DNA of 10,055 bases from Lachnospiraceae bacterium UBA4711 (lineage in GTDB: Bacteria > Bacillota > Clostridia > Lachnospirales > Lachnospiraceae). The position numbers and the translations under genes were made by a program. The notes below the pieces were generated by a model that searched no databases, was not told the DNA's origin, and was given only the letters and a program-made list of their open reading frames with translations. Below, one piece after another: positions 1 to 6,413 of this stretch; within the stretch, counting starts at the first letter, position 1, and every line of letters starts with the position of its first letter. The stretch lies in NCBI GenBank assembly GCA_002404515.1, contig DHJV01000096.1, positions 1 through 10,055 on the forward strand. Reading direction: 5' to 3'.

Positions 1-30
1 CAAGCGCACGGCTGGTTGTAATAACAAGTA

Positions 31-94
31 GGGACGTAGTATCTGTCACGATACTAGGGTTCTGCCTCCAATATCGAGACAAAAGAAACGTCCC
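31..94. repeat. Nested inverted repeats, possible end of a REP-like or IS200-type element
   Basis: The outer arms GGGACGT (31-37) and ACGTCCC (88-94) are perfect reverse complements. Inside them TAGTATC (37-43) and GATACTA (50-56) form a second perfect 7-bp stem with a 6-base loop. The right part, GAGACAAAAGAAACGTCCC (76-94), resembles the 'gggac...tctttTGTC' type ends I associate with REP-like or IS200-family elements in Clostridia. That resemblance is from memory and not verified. No transposase is visible. A frame open from base 3 to 104 could be the tail of an upstream gene, but I do not recognise it. Confidence 0.45.
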
Positions 95-105
95 TCCTGT
101 ATAAT
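76..105 (+). promoter_or_regulatory. Possible sigma-A promoter for the ATPase gene
   Basis: A perfect -10 TATAAT lies at 100-105. An 18-bp spacer separates it from GAGACA (76-81), a 4-of-6 match to TTGACA. The implied start is near 112, giving a leader of about 90 bases that contains the AGTAAA repeats. A second candidate -35, TTGACA at 109-114, has only a weak TAAAAA (131-136) as its -10 partner. Either, both or neither may be used. Confidence 0.35.
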
Positions 106-117
106 CTCTTGACAAAA

Positions 118-193
118 CAGTAAAGAAGAGTAAAAATAAATAAAAACAGTAAAGAACAGTAAAAATAATAAAAAGAGTAAAGAACAGTAAAAG
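118..193. repeat. Three tandem copies of a 28-29 bp AT-rich repeat with paired AGTAAA motifs
   Basis: The 16-mer AGTAAAGAASAGTAAA (S = C or G) occurs at 119, 148 and 176, so the period is 29 then 28 bp. Each copy holds two AGTAAA hexamers exactly 10 bp apart: 119/129, 148/158 and 176/186. The last copy ends at the ribosome binding site of the ATPase gene. The spacing of about one helical turn suits a protein-binding operator, but a simple slippage-derived repeat is equally possible. Confidence 0.8.
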
Positions 194-202
194 AGGTGCG
201 CG

Positions 203-1234
203 ATGCAAAATCCATTTACATTAGTTTTTGGTAAGAGTCCGTTGGAATCAATCTCCAGATTGGCACAGACGAATGAGATTATTGATTCGTTTTCGTCAGA
301 ATGGATGAACCAGCAGATTTATATGATTACGGGAGTCCGGGGCAGCGGAAAGACTGTAATGCTGACAGATATATCGAAGCATTTTCGTAAAGACAAGGAT
401 TGGATTGTAATAGAACTGAATCCAGATCGTGACTTGCTGCATAGTTTTGCCGCGAAATTATACGATCAGAAAAATCTGAAGGATTTGTTTATAAAAGCAA
501 AGCTGGATTTATCAGTATTAGGGATTGGAGTGTCTATTGAAAAATCGAATCCTTTTTTTGATATAGAAAATGCAATTCAGGCGATGCTGGAGGTTGTGAA
601 GGATAAGAAGAAACGTGTACTTATCACAATTGATGAAGCAACGAGTAATGAAGAGATGAAAATATTTGCAAGTGCATTTCAGATTTTTGTTCGAAATGAA
701 TTGCCGGTATTTTTGCTCATGACAGGACTTTTTGAAAATATAGATGCCTTACAGAATGAGAAAAATCTGACGTTTTTATATCGGGCACCGAAGATTAAGC
801 TGCAACCATTGGATAAAGGTGCGGTAAAACAGAAATATCAGGAAATCTTTGGCTTTTCAAGTGATGATGCGTTAGCGATGGCGGACATGACAAAAGGTTA
901 TCCATTCGCATTTCAGGTATTAGGATACCTGACGTGGCAGAAGGATGGAGATTATAAGTCTGTGGTTGGTATGTACAGACAGTATCTGAGCGAATATGTA
1001 TATGATAAAATCTGGTCGGAGTTATCGAACAAGGATAAGAAAATATGCTATGGAATTGCAGAGACAGCTTCGGGGAAAATAAAGGAAATCCGGGAGAAAT
1101 TATCACTCAAAACAAATGAGTTCAATCCTTATCGTGACAGATTGAAAAAAAGAGGAATTATAAATTGTGAAGAACATGGGTATGTACATTTTGCATTACC
1201 GGAATTTGACGAATATGTATTGACACATGTATAA
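203..1234 (+). CDS. P-loop ATPase with C-terminal winged-helix-like region, function unknown
   Basis: A 343-residue cytoplasmic protein of the AAA/STAND-like 'ATP-binding protein' type. Walker A is GVRGSGKT (residues 44-51) and Walker B is VLITIDEA (139-146). A sensor-like stretch LLMTGL lies at 171-176, followed by a lid-like helical region with GYPFAFQVLGY (232-242). The last 65 or so residues look like a winged helix, as in archaeal-type and Orc1/Cdc6-like ATPases. No signal peptide or membrane segment is seen. The ATG at 203 has AGAGG (192-196) six bases upstream. Codon use is visibly richer in A/T than the downstream hem genes, and a repeat-rich, possibly mobile stretch precedes it, both suggesting acquisition. 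The stop codon lies 14 bases before cobA-hemD, so transcription likely runs through. Such ATPases occur in many accessory loci, and nothing here fixes a substrate or partner. Confidence 0.85.
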   Translation: MQNPFTLVFGKSPLESISRLAQTNEIIDSFSSEWMNQQIYMITGVRGSGKTVMLTDISKHFRKDKDWIVIELNPDRDLLHSFAAKLYDQKNLKDLFIKAKLDLSVLGIGVSIEKSNPFFDIENAIQAMLEVVKDKKKRVLITIDEATSNEEMKIFASAFQIFVRNELPVFLLMTGLFENIDALQNEKNLTFLYRAPKIKLQPLDKGAVKQKYQEIFGFSSDDALAMADMTKGYPFAFQVLGYLTWQKDGDYKSVVGMYRQYLSEYVYDKIWSELSNKDKKICYGIAETASGKIKEIREKLSLKTNEFNPYRDRLKKRGIINCEEHGYVHFALPEFDEYVLTHV

Positions 1235-1248
1235 AGGATGAATTGGAA

Positions 1249-2751
1249 ATGGTATATTTAATCGGAGCAGGTCCCGGCGATCCGGGATTAATTACATACA
1301 AAGGTCTGCAGATCTTAAAATCGTGCGATGCGGTGATCTACGACCGGCTTGGAACGGGCGAACTTCTCGATCTTGTGCGGTCAGATTGCGCGAAGATCTA
1401 TGTCGGTAAGCAGGCAGGTGCGCATTATAAGAAGCAGGAGGAAATCAACCAGATTCTGGTAGAGACTGCAGGAAAATACGAGAATGTTGTCCGCTTAAAG
1501 GGCGGCGATTCGTTTGTGTTCGGACGTGGCGGTGAGGAAATCCTTACATTACAGGAAGCAGATATTCCGTTTCAGGTGATTCCGGGTGTGACTTCTGCGA
1601 TTGCGGTGCCGGAGGTGCTTGGAATTCCTGTGACGCATCGGGAAATGAGCCGGAGCTTTCATGTGATTACCGGACATACGAAGAAGGGCGAGGCAGATGC
1701 ACTTGCGAACATCCATAAGCAGGAGGGAACCAGTGTGTTCCTGATGGGACTTTCGAATCTGGAACCGATTATGCAGAGGTTGCGCGAAGAGGGGGAATCG
1801 GCGGAGACACCGGTCAGTGTGATTTCAAATGGAATGCTGCCCGGAGAGACAATCGTGCGAGGTACGGTAGGGTCGATCGGCAAGCTTGTTTCAAAGAACG
1901 AGCTTGTTTCACCGGCAATCATAGTCGTCGGGCAGACAGCCGCCTGCACGATGAAGGATAAGAAGCGCAGTGCGATTGATGGCTGCAAGGTTGGCGTCGT
2001 TGGCACGGCAGTATTCCGCGAGAAATTGCGCGGACTGCTGGAAGAAAAAGGCGCATCGCTGTTTTCAATCTGTGATATGCATGTCAGGACATGTCCGGAT
2101 ATGGAAAAGTTGGATGTGGCAATTCAGAATTTGAAGGATTACCGGTGGATCGTATTTACAAGCCAGAATGGAATCCGGCTATTTTTTGACCGGGTGCGCG
2201 CGTGTGCAGTCGATTTTCGTAAGTTTGCAGATATCCGATTCGCTGTGGTTGGAAGTGGCTGCCAGCAGGCGCTGGAACAGTATGGATTTTATGCGGATTA
2301 TATACCGGAGCAATATACGACAGAAAGTCTTGCAAATGGGCTTTGTACCGTTGTAAAATCAGGAGAAAAGGTTTTGATCCCGCGGGCAAAGGAAGGAAGC
2401 CCGGTCTTAGAACAGATTTTATCCGCGAACCAGATTGACGCAGAGATTCTATCCATCTACGATGTGCGCGGTGTACGGACAGAAAACTGGAAATACTTAA
2501 ATGATTATGATGCAATTTTATTTGCAAGCGCCTCCGGGGTACATGCATTTGCGGATTGCCTTGCTGAGACCGGACAGCCAGACTGGAACCCGGCACAAGG
2601 AAAGAAGTGCATTGTACTTGGCACAATCGGACAGGTGACAGCAGACGCCCTTATAAAATGTGGTCTGCCCGCCGATGTCGTCCCAGAACAGTGCGACGCA
2701 AAGAACCTGATAAAGGCATTGGAAAAGGCGTTCGAAAGGAAGAAATCGTAA
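1249..2751 (+). CDS. cobA: Uroporphyrinogen-III C-methyltransferase / uroporphyrinogen-III synthase fusion (CobA-HemD)
   Basis: A 500-residue two-domain enzyme. Residues 1 to about 235 are the SAM-dependent uroporphyrinogen-III methyltransferase, with GAGPGDPGL (6-14), YDRLG (31-35), LKGGDSFVFGRGGEE (83-97), PGVTSA (112-117) and GIPVTHR (125-131). Residues about 247-495 are HemD, which closes and inverts ring D of hydroxymethylbilane; WIVFTSQNGIRLFF (300-313) and FASASGVHAF (425-434) are typical. Together the domains turn hydroxymethylbilane into precorrin-2, the branch point to siroheme and cobalamin. I chose the ATG at 1249 because AAAGGA (1233-1238) lies ten bases upstream and MVYLIGAGPG is a typical family start. 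A TTG at 1243 would add two residues but sits only four bases from that site. The fusion is common in Clostridia. HemC, which supplies the substrate, is not in the window. Confidence 0.94.
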   Translation: MVYLIGAGPGDPGLITYKGLQILKSCDAVIYDRLGTGELLDLVRSDCAKIYVGKQAGAHYKKQEEINQILVETAGKYENVVRLKGGDSFVFGRGGEEILTLQEADIPFQVIPGVTSAIAVPEVLGIPVTHREMSRSFHVITGHTKKGEADALANIHKQEGTSVFLMGLSNLEPIMQRLREEGESAETPVSVISNGMLPGETIVRGTVGSIGKLVSKNELVSPAIIVVGQTAACTMKDKKRSAIDGCKVGVVGTAVFREKLRGLLEEKGASLFSICDMHVRTCPDMEKLDVAIQNLKDYRWIVFTSQNGIRLFFDRVRACAVDFRKFADIRFAVVGSGCQQALEQYGFYADYIPEQYTTESLANGLCTVVKSGEKVLIPRAKEGSPVLEQILSANQIDAEILSIYDVRGVRTENWKYLNDYDAILFASASGVHAFADCLAETGQPDWNPAQGKKCIVLGTIGQVTADALIKCGLPADVVPEQCDAKNLIKALEKAFERKKS

Positions 2752-2760
2752 AGGTCGATT

Positions 2761-2789
2761 TTGATTATACTAAGAAGTCGAGTTATAAT
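2761..2789 (+). promoter_or_regulatory. Probable sigma-A promoter for hemB-hemL
   Basis: TTGATT (2761-2766, four of six matches) is followed by a 17-bp spacer and a perfect TATAAT (2784-2789). The implied transcription start, near 2796, falls inside the left arm of the long inverted repeat that begins at 2791. The hemB leader would therefore be about 200 bases long and carry most of the hairpin. hemB may also be read by read-through from cobA-hemD, since no terminator is visible between them. Confidence 0.6.
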
Positions 2790-2790
2790 A

Positions 2791-2958
2791 GGTAATTGCG
2801 TAATGTAGCCAATAAAACATATCATATATTTCAATATTTGCTCATGATCATATACGATATGTTTGAAGTTTAGAAGTTCTTAGCTTCAATACATTGTATA
2901 TGGAATGAACAAATATTGAAATATATGTTTGTAGATATATGATCATTACGCAATTACC
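2791..2958. repeat. 168-bp long inverted repeat between cobA-hemD and hemB
   Basis: The terminal arms GGTAATTGCGTAATG (2791-2805) and 2944-2958 are perfect 15-bp reverse complements. A second perfect pair, 18 bp, joins 2823-2840 with 2910-2927. Inside it TCAT/ATGA (2842-2845 with 2905-2908), CATATAC/GTATATG (2849-2855 with 2896-2902) and GAAG/CTTC (2865-2868 with 2884-2887) continue the stem. An asymmetric bulge of 16-17 bases separates the outer and middle stems. No T-run follows, so it is not an intrinsic terminator. ATA flanks both ends (2788-2790 and 2959-2961) and could be a 3-bp target duplication. It contains no credible ORF. It may be a MITE-like insertion or a structured leader RNA. 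Confidence 0.85.
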
Positions 2959-2996
2959 ATATAGAAACTGCAAGAGGAAAAGAGGAATATACACAC

Positions 2997-3968
2997 ATGA
3001 TACGATTAAGAAGATTGAGAGAAAATGAAGTACTGCGAAACATGGTGCGCGAGACGCAAATCAGCAAATCCGATCTCGTCTATCCGGTATTTATCAAAGA
3101 AGGAACCAATGAGAAGAACCCGGTTGATTCCATGCCAGGCATCTACCAGTATACATTGGATCGGTTCGACGAGGAATTAGAGCGCATACAGGCGGCTGGC
3201 ATTCCGGCGATTTTGATCTTCGGCATCCCGGAGCACAAGGATGAATGTGGCAGCGGCGCTTACGATGAAAATGGTATCACACAGCGTGCGGTGCGTGAGA
3301 TCAAGAAGAAAGCACCGGAGCTTTTGATTATCGCAGATGTGTGTCTGTGCGAATATACTTCCCACGGACATTGCGGGCTGGTGCAGGATGGGAAAATCCT
3401 GAATGATGAGACGCTTCCACTTCTGGCGAAGATGGCAGTAACACTTGCCAAGGCGGGCGCAGACATGATCGCACCGTCCGATATGATGGATGGACATATC
3501 GCATACCTGCGAAAGGCATTGGATGAAAATGGATGCGTGGATACATTGCTTATGGGATACAGCGCGAAGTTCGCGTCTGGATATTATTCTCCATTCCGGG
3601 ATGCGGCACATTCCGCTCCGGCATTCGGTGATCGCAGAACGTATCAGATGGACCCTGCAAATGGCAGGGAAGCATTGCGCGAATGTGAGGCGGATATCGA
3701 AGAGGGTGCGGATATCATCATGGTGAAGCCGGCACTTGCTTATCTTGACATTGTGAAAGCGGTGCGTGGTGAGACGAAGCATCCGCTCGCAGTCTACAAT
3801 GTAAGTGGCGAGTATTCGATGGTCAAGGCAGCAGCGTTAAACGGATGGATTGATGAGAAGCGTATTGTCATGGAGAACATGATCGCAATGAAACGTGCCG
3901 GTGCGGATATCATCATAACCTATCACGCACTTGACGTGGCAAAGTGGTTAGAGGAGGAAGCATCATGA
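2997..3968 (+). CDS. hemB: Porphobilinogen synthase (5-aminolevulinate dehydratase)
   Basis: HemB condenses two 5-aminolevulinate molecules to porphobilinogen. At 323 residues it is full length. The zinc-type cysteine cluster is present as DVCLCEYTSHGHCG, with Cys116, Cys118 and Cys126, so a zinc-dependent rather than a magnesium-only enzyme is expected. The two active-site lysines are Lys191 in SAKFASGYYSPFR and the Schiff-base Lys244 in IMVKPALAYLD. The ATG at 2997 has AGAGGA (2981-2986) ten bases upstream, a slightly long spacing. The gene follows a promoter and a long hairpin that would form its leader. The last codons (Glu-Glu-Glu-Ala-Ser, stop) lie inside a duplicated segment, and its TGA overlaps a following ATG (ATGA, 3965-3968). 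Confidence 0.97.
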   Translation: MIRLRRLRENEVLRNMVRETQISKSDLVYPVFIKEGTNEKNPVDSMPGIYQYTLDRFDEELERIQAAGIPAILIFGIPEHKDECGSGAYDENGITQRAVREIKKKAPELLIIADVCLCEYTSHGHCGLVQDGKILNDETLPLLAKMAVTLAKAGADMIAPSDMMDGHIAYLRKALDENGCVDTLLMGYSAKFASGYYSPFRDAAHSAPAFGDRRTYQMDPANGREALRECEADIEEGADIIMVKPALAYLDIVKAVRGETKHPLAVYNVSGEYSMVKAAALNGWIDEKRIVMENMIAMKRAGADIIITYHALDVAKWLEEEAS

Positions 3969-4077
3969 ACGAAGTGAATGATTTAGGATGCTTCCGACGA
4001 CCTGCCGCTGAGAGGACGCGAGGGGGCAATACATATTATGAGGAGGAAGCATCATGAACGAAGTGAATGATTTAGGA
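3951..4077 (+). repeat. 38-bp direct repeat (3951-3988 and 4040-4077) around a 51-bp insert at the hemB/hemL junction
   Basis: The 38 bases at 3951-3988 recur without mismatch at 4040-4077, an offset of 89 bp. Each copy carries the end of hemB (Glu-Glu-Glu-Ala-Ser-stop), a GAGGAGG ribosome binding site and an overlapping ATG. The intervening 51 bases (3989-4039) are unrelated to the repeat and are GC-rich in their first two thirds. GGAAGCATC (3956-3964, again at 4045-4053) is the exact reverse complement of GATGCTTCC (3987-3995). The insert can therefore fold back on either copy. Confidence 0.95.
3965..4057 (+). other. 30-codon ORF created by the junction duplication
   Basis: The ATG overlaps the hemB stop (ATGA) and has GAGGAGG (3951-3957) seven bases upstream, so translation is possible by coupling. 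The frame reads MNEVNDLG, crosses the 51-bp insert, and ends in the same Glu-Glu-Glu-Ala-Ser-stop as hemB, which belongs to the second repeat copy. Its ends are duplicated hemB/hemL junction sequence, so it is most likely a by-product. It could still couple hemB to hemL translation, because its TGA overlaps the ATG at 4054. Confidence 0.25.
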
Positions 4078-4079
4078 GG
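4074..4079 (+). promoter_or_regulatory. Ribosome binding site that decides the hemL start
   Basis: AGGAGG is centred at the ideal distance, seven bases, from the ATG at 4087. The competing ATG at 4054 has its own GAGGAGGA (4040-4047) six bases upstream, copied from the hemB end. The sequence therefore offers two strong starts in the same frame. Typical HemL proteins begin close to the 4087 start. Confidence 0.7.
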
Positions 4080-4086
4080 CATAATC

Positions 4087-5358
4087 ATGCAGACAGAATC
4101 AGAACAGTTATTTGAAGAATCCAAGAAATATATTCCGGGCGGCGTGAATTCGCCGGTGCGTGCATTCGGCTCAGTCGGACGCTCCCCGATTTTTATAAAA
4201 AAAGCAAAAGGTTCCCGTATATTCGATGAGGATGGAAGGGAATATATAGATTATGTATGTTCATGGGGACCGGGAATCCTCGGACATGCAAAGGAAACGG
4301 TGATCGAAGCGGTGAAGGCAGCCTGCGATGATGGACTGACTTTTGGTGCCCCGACAAGAAAAGAGCTGGAGATCGCGGAGCTTATCACGGCACATATGCC
4401 TTCGATGGAAATGTCCCGTATGGTAAATTCCGGTACAGAGGCAGTGATGAGTGCAATCCGTGCGGCACGTGGATTTACCGGAAGAGATTACATTGTGAAA
4501 TTCAAGGGCTGTTATCATGGACATAGTGACGGACTTTTGGTAAAAGCTGGATCTGGAGTAATTACACAGACAGTGGCAAATAGTGCAGGTGTCCCGGAGG
4601 GCTATGCGAAATACACCCTCGTCGCAGAATATAACGATGAGGAATCTGTGAAACAGTTGTTTGATGCGTACAAGGGACAGATCGCAGCAATCATTGTCGA
4701 GCCAGTTGCGGCAAATATGGGTGTGGTTCCGCCTAAGGCAGGATTCTTAGAGTTTCTGCGTGACATTACGCAGACGGATGGCGCATTACTGATCTTCGAT
4801 GAAGTTATCACAGGATTCCGCCTGGCACCGGGCGGTGCACAGGAATATTTCCATATCAAACCGGACCTGACGACGCTTGGCAAGATCGTCGGTGGTGGTA
4901 TGCCGGTTGGAACCTACGGAGGCAGACGCGAGATCATGCAGTGCGTGGCGCCACTTGGTGAGGTATATCAGGCAGGTACCTTGTCTGGTAATCCGATTGC
5001 GATGACCGCAGGCATTGAGACGTTGAAATTGCTGGATGCGCATCCAGAAGTGTACGCAAAGCTCGAAGAGAAGACCGCAGGACTTGCACGGGCGGCAAGA
5101 GAGACATTTGGCGATCAGGTCTGTGTCAACCAGATCGGCTCGCTGATGAGCATTTTCTTCACAGACAAGCAGGTGGTTGATATGGATACCGCGATGACGA
5201 GCGACACGAAGCAGTATGCAGCATTCTTCCGATATATGCTTGATCATGGAATCAACCTCGCTCCATCGCAGTTTGAGGCAATGTTTATCTCGGATGCACA
5301 TACAGAGGAAGATATCAGGAAAACGATCGATGTTATGAAAGAATTTGCACACAGTTAG
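4087..5358 (+). CDS. hemL: Glutamate-1-semialdehyde 2,1-aminomutase
   Basis: HemL is a PLP enzyme of the class III aminotransferase fold that converts glutamate-1-semialdehyde to 5-aminolevulinate, the substrate of HemB. From the ATG at 4087 it is 423 residues, the usual family length. Landmarks are the N-terminal YIPGGVNSPVRAF, MVNSGTEAVMSAIRAARG (PLP phosphate region), FKGCYHGHSD, LIFDEVITGFR (PLP-contacting Asp), the Schiff-base lysine in TTLGKIVGGGMPVG (Lys266), and YQAGTLSGNPIAM. An alternative in-frame ATG at 4054 would add eleven residues (MNEVNDLGGII) with no family counterpart; that start lies in the duplicated junction. Together with hemB this shows the C5 (glutamyl-tRNA) route to tetrapyrroles. 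No terminator is visible after it. Confidence 0.97.
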   Translation: MQTESEQLFEESKKYIPGGVNSPVRAFGSVGRSPIFIKKAKGSRIFDEDGREYIDYVCSWGPGILGHAKETVIEAVKAACDDGLTFGAPTRKELEIAELITAHMPSMEMSRMVNSGTEAVMSAIRAARGFTGRDYIVKFKGCYHGHSDGLLVKAGSGVITQTVANSAGVPEGYAKYTLVAEYNDEESVKQLFDAYKGQIAAIIVEPVAANMGVVPPKAGFLEFLRDITQTDGALLIFDEVITGFRLAPGGAQEYFHIKPDLTTLGKIVGGGMPVGTYGGRREIMQCVAPLGEVYQAGTLSGNPIAMTAGIETLKLLDAHPEVYAKLEEKTAGLARAARETFGDQVCVNQIGSLMSIFFTDKQVVDMDTAMTSDTKQYAAFFRYMLDHGINLAPSQFEAMFISDAHTEEDIRKTIDVMKEFAHS

Positions 5359-5432
5359 ATCGTGTATGAAATAAGAAATTGACTTTCAAATAATCGAAAA
5401 GAATGAAATAGAAACCAGTTTGGAGGAAAACG

Positions 5433-6353
5433 ATGAGTGATACAAGGAAAGATGTCGTAATTATAGGCAGCGGCCCCGCAGGGTTATCGGCGGCGGTCTA
5501 CGCGAAACGTGCGTTACTGGATGTGGCAGTGATCGAGAAGGAAATGTTCAGCGGCGGACAGATTGTTACAACCGACCGTGTGGATAATCTGCTTGGATTC
5601 TATGGAACAAACGGCTATGATCTGTCGGTGAAGTTCCGGGAACATGCAGATGCACTGGAGGTTCCATTTGTTGAAGGAACGGTGACAGCGATTGCCGATC
5701 AGGGCGAACATAAGGAAGTGCATCTGGAAGATGGCAGTGTGATCGAGACAAAGGCGGTGATCGTGGCAACAGGAGCTACTCATCGAAAGCTCGGTGTGGA
5801 AGGCGAGGCAAAGTTTTCCGGCGCCGGTGTTTCGTACTGCGCAACCTGTGATGGTGCATTTTTCAAGAATAAAACGGTAGCTGTCGTCGGTGGCGGTGAT
5901 GTGGCACTTGAAGATGCCCTTTATCTTGCAAATGTATGTGAGAAGGTCTACTTGATTCATCGTCGTGATGAGCTGCGCGGTGTCAAGGTATTGCAGCAGC
6001 GGATCTTCGATGCCGCAAATATCGAATTCTTACCACACACCGAAGTAAGGGAAATCTGTGGTGAGAACATGGTTGACCATATTGTGATCGAGAACAACCA
6101 GACAGCAGAAACGCGCGAACTTGCATTATCCGGCATCTTTATCGCGGTTGGCATGCAGCCACAGGCGGCACTTGTGAAGGATGTCGTGGAGATGGAGAAC
6201 GGCTATATCCGCGCTGGCGAAGACTGCCGCACAAATATACCATTTCTATATGCAATCGGTGACGTGCGCACCAAGACTGTCCGCCAGATCGCAACTGCAA
6301 TCGGTGATGGTGCCACTGTGATCGCGTCACTCGAACACGATCTGTTACAGTGA
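5433..6353 (+). CDS. trxB: Thioredoxin reductase, low-molecular-weight type
   Basis: A 306-residue flavoenzyme that passes electrons from NADPH through FAD to a redox-active disulfide and on to thioredoxin. The N-terminal FAD site is IIGSGPAGLSAA (10-21). The redox centre is CATC (Cys136 and Cys139) in SYCATCDGAFF. The NADPH site is VVGGGDVALEDALYL (151-165) followed by HRRDELRG. The C-terminal FAD motif is YAIGDVRTKTVRQIATAIGDG (273-293 overall). Length and domain order are those of the TrxB family. GGAGG (5422-5426) lies six bases before the ATG. The 74-base gap from hemL holds only a weak possible promoter (TTGACT at 5379-5384 with no good -10), so co-transcription with hemL is possible. 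No thioredoxin gene is adjacent. Confidence 0.92.
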   Translation: MSDTRKDVVIIGSGPAGLSAAVYAKRALLDVAVIEKEMFSGGQIVTTDRVDNLLGFYGTNGYDLSVKFREHADALEVPFVEGTVTAIADQGEHKEVHLEDGSVIETKAVIVATGATHRKLGVEGEAKFSGAGVSYCATCDGAFFKNKTVAVVGGGDVALEDALYLANVCEKVYLIHRRDELRGVKVLQQRIFDAANIEFLPHTEVREICGENMVDHIVIENNQTAETRELALSGIFIAVGMQPQAALVKDVVEMENGYIRAGEDCRTNIPFLYAIGDVRTKTVRQIATAIGDGATVIASLEHDLLQ

Positions 6354-6413
6354 GAACTATTTCAAGGAAATCTGTAAAAGATAGAGGCATATTATTAGAC
6401 AGCATATGTGATT

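Noticed and set aside
2791..2958. Intrinsic terminator after cobA-hemD
   Set aside because: The stem is far too long and AT-rich, and no T-tract follows the right arm (ATATAGAAAC).
3177..3782. 201-codon frame on the - strand inside hemB
   Set aside because: It lies wholly opposite a complete, motif-rich hemB and shows no recognisable protein features; it is a shadow of hemB codon bias.
4054..5358. HemL beginning at the ATG at 4054
   Set aside because: The extra eleven residues have no family counterpart and come from the duplicated junction, while the ATG at 4087 has AGGAGG at ideal spacing. It remains possible that both starts are used.
5379..5409. Promoter for trxB from TTGACT at 5379
   Set aside because: The best -10 (TGAAAT) needs a 19-bp spacer and matches at only four positions, too weak to call.
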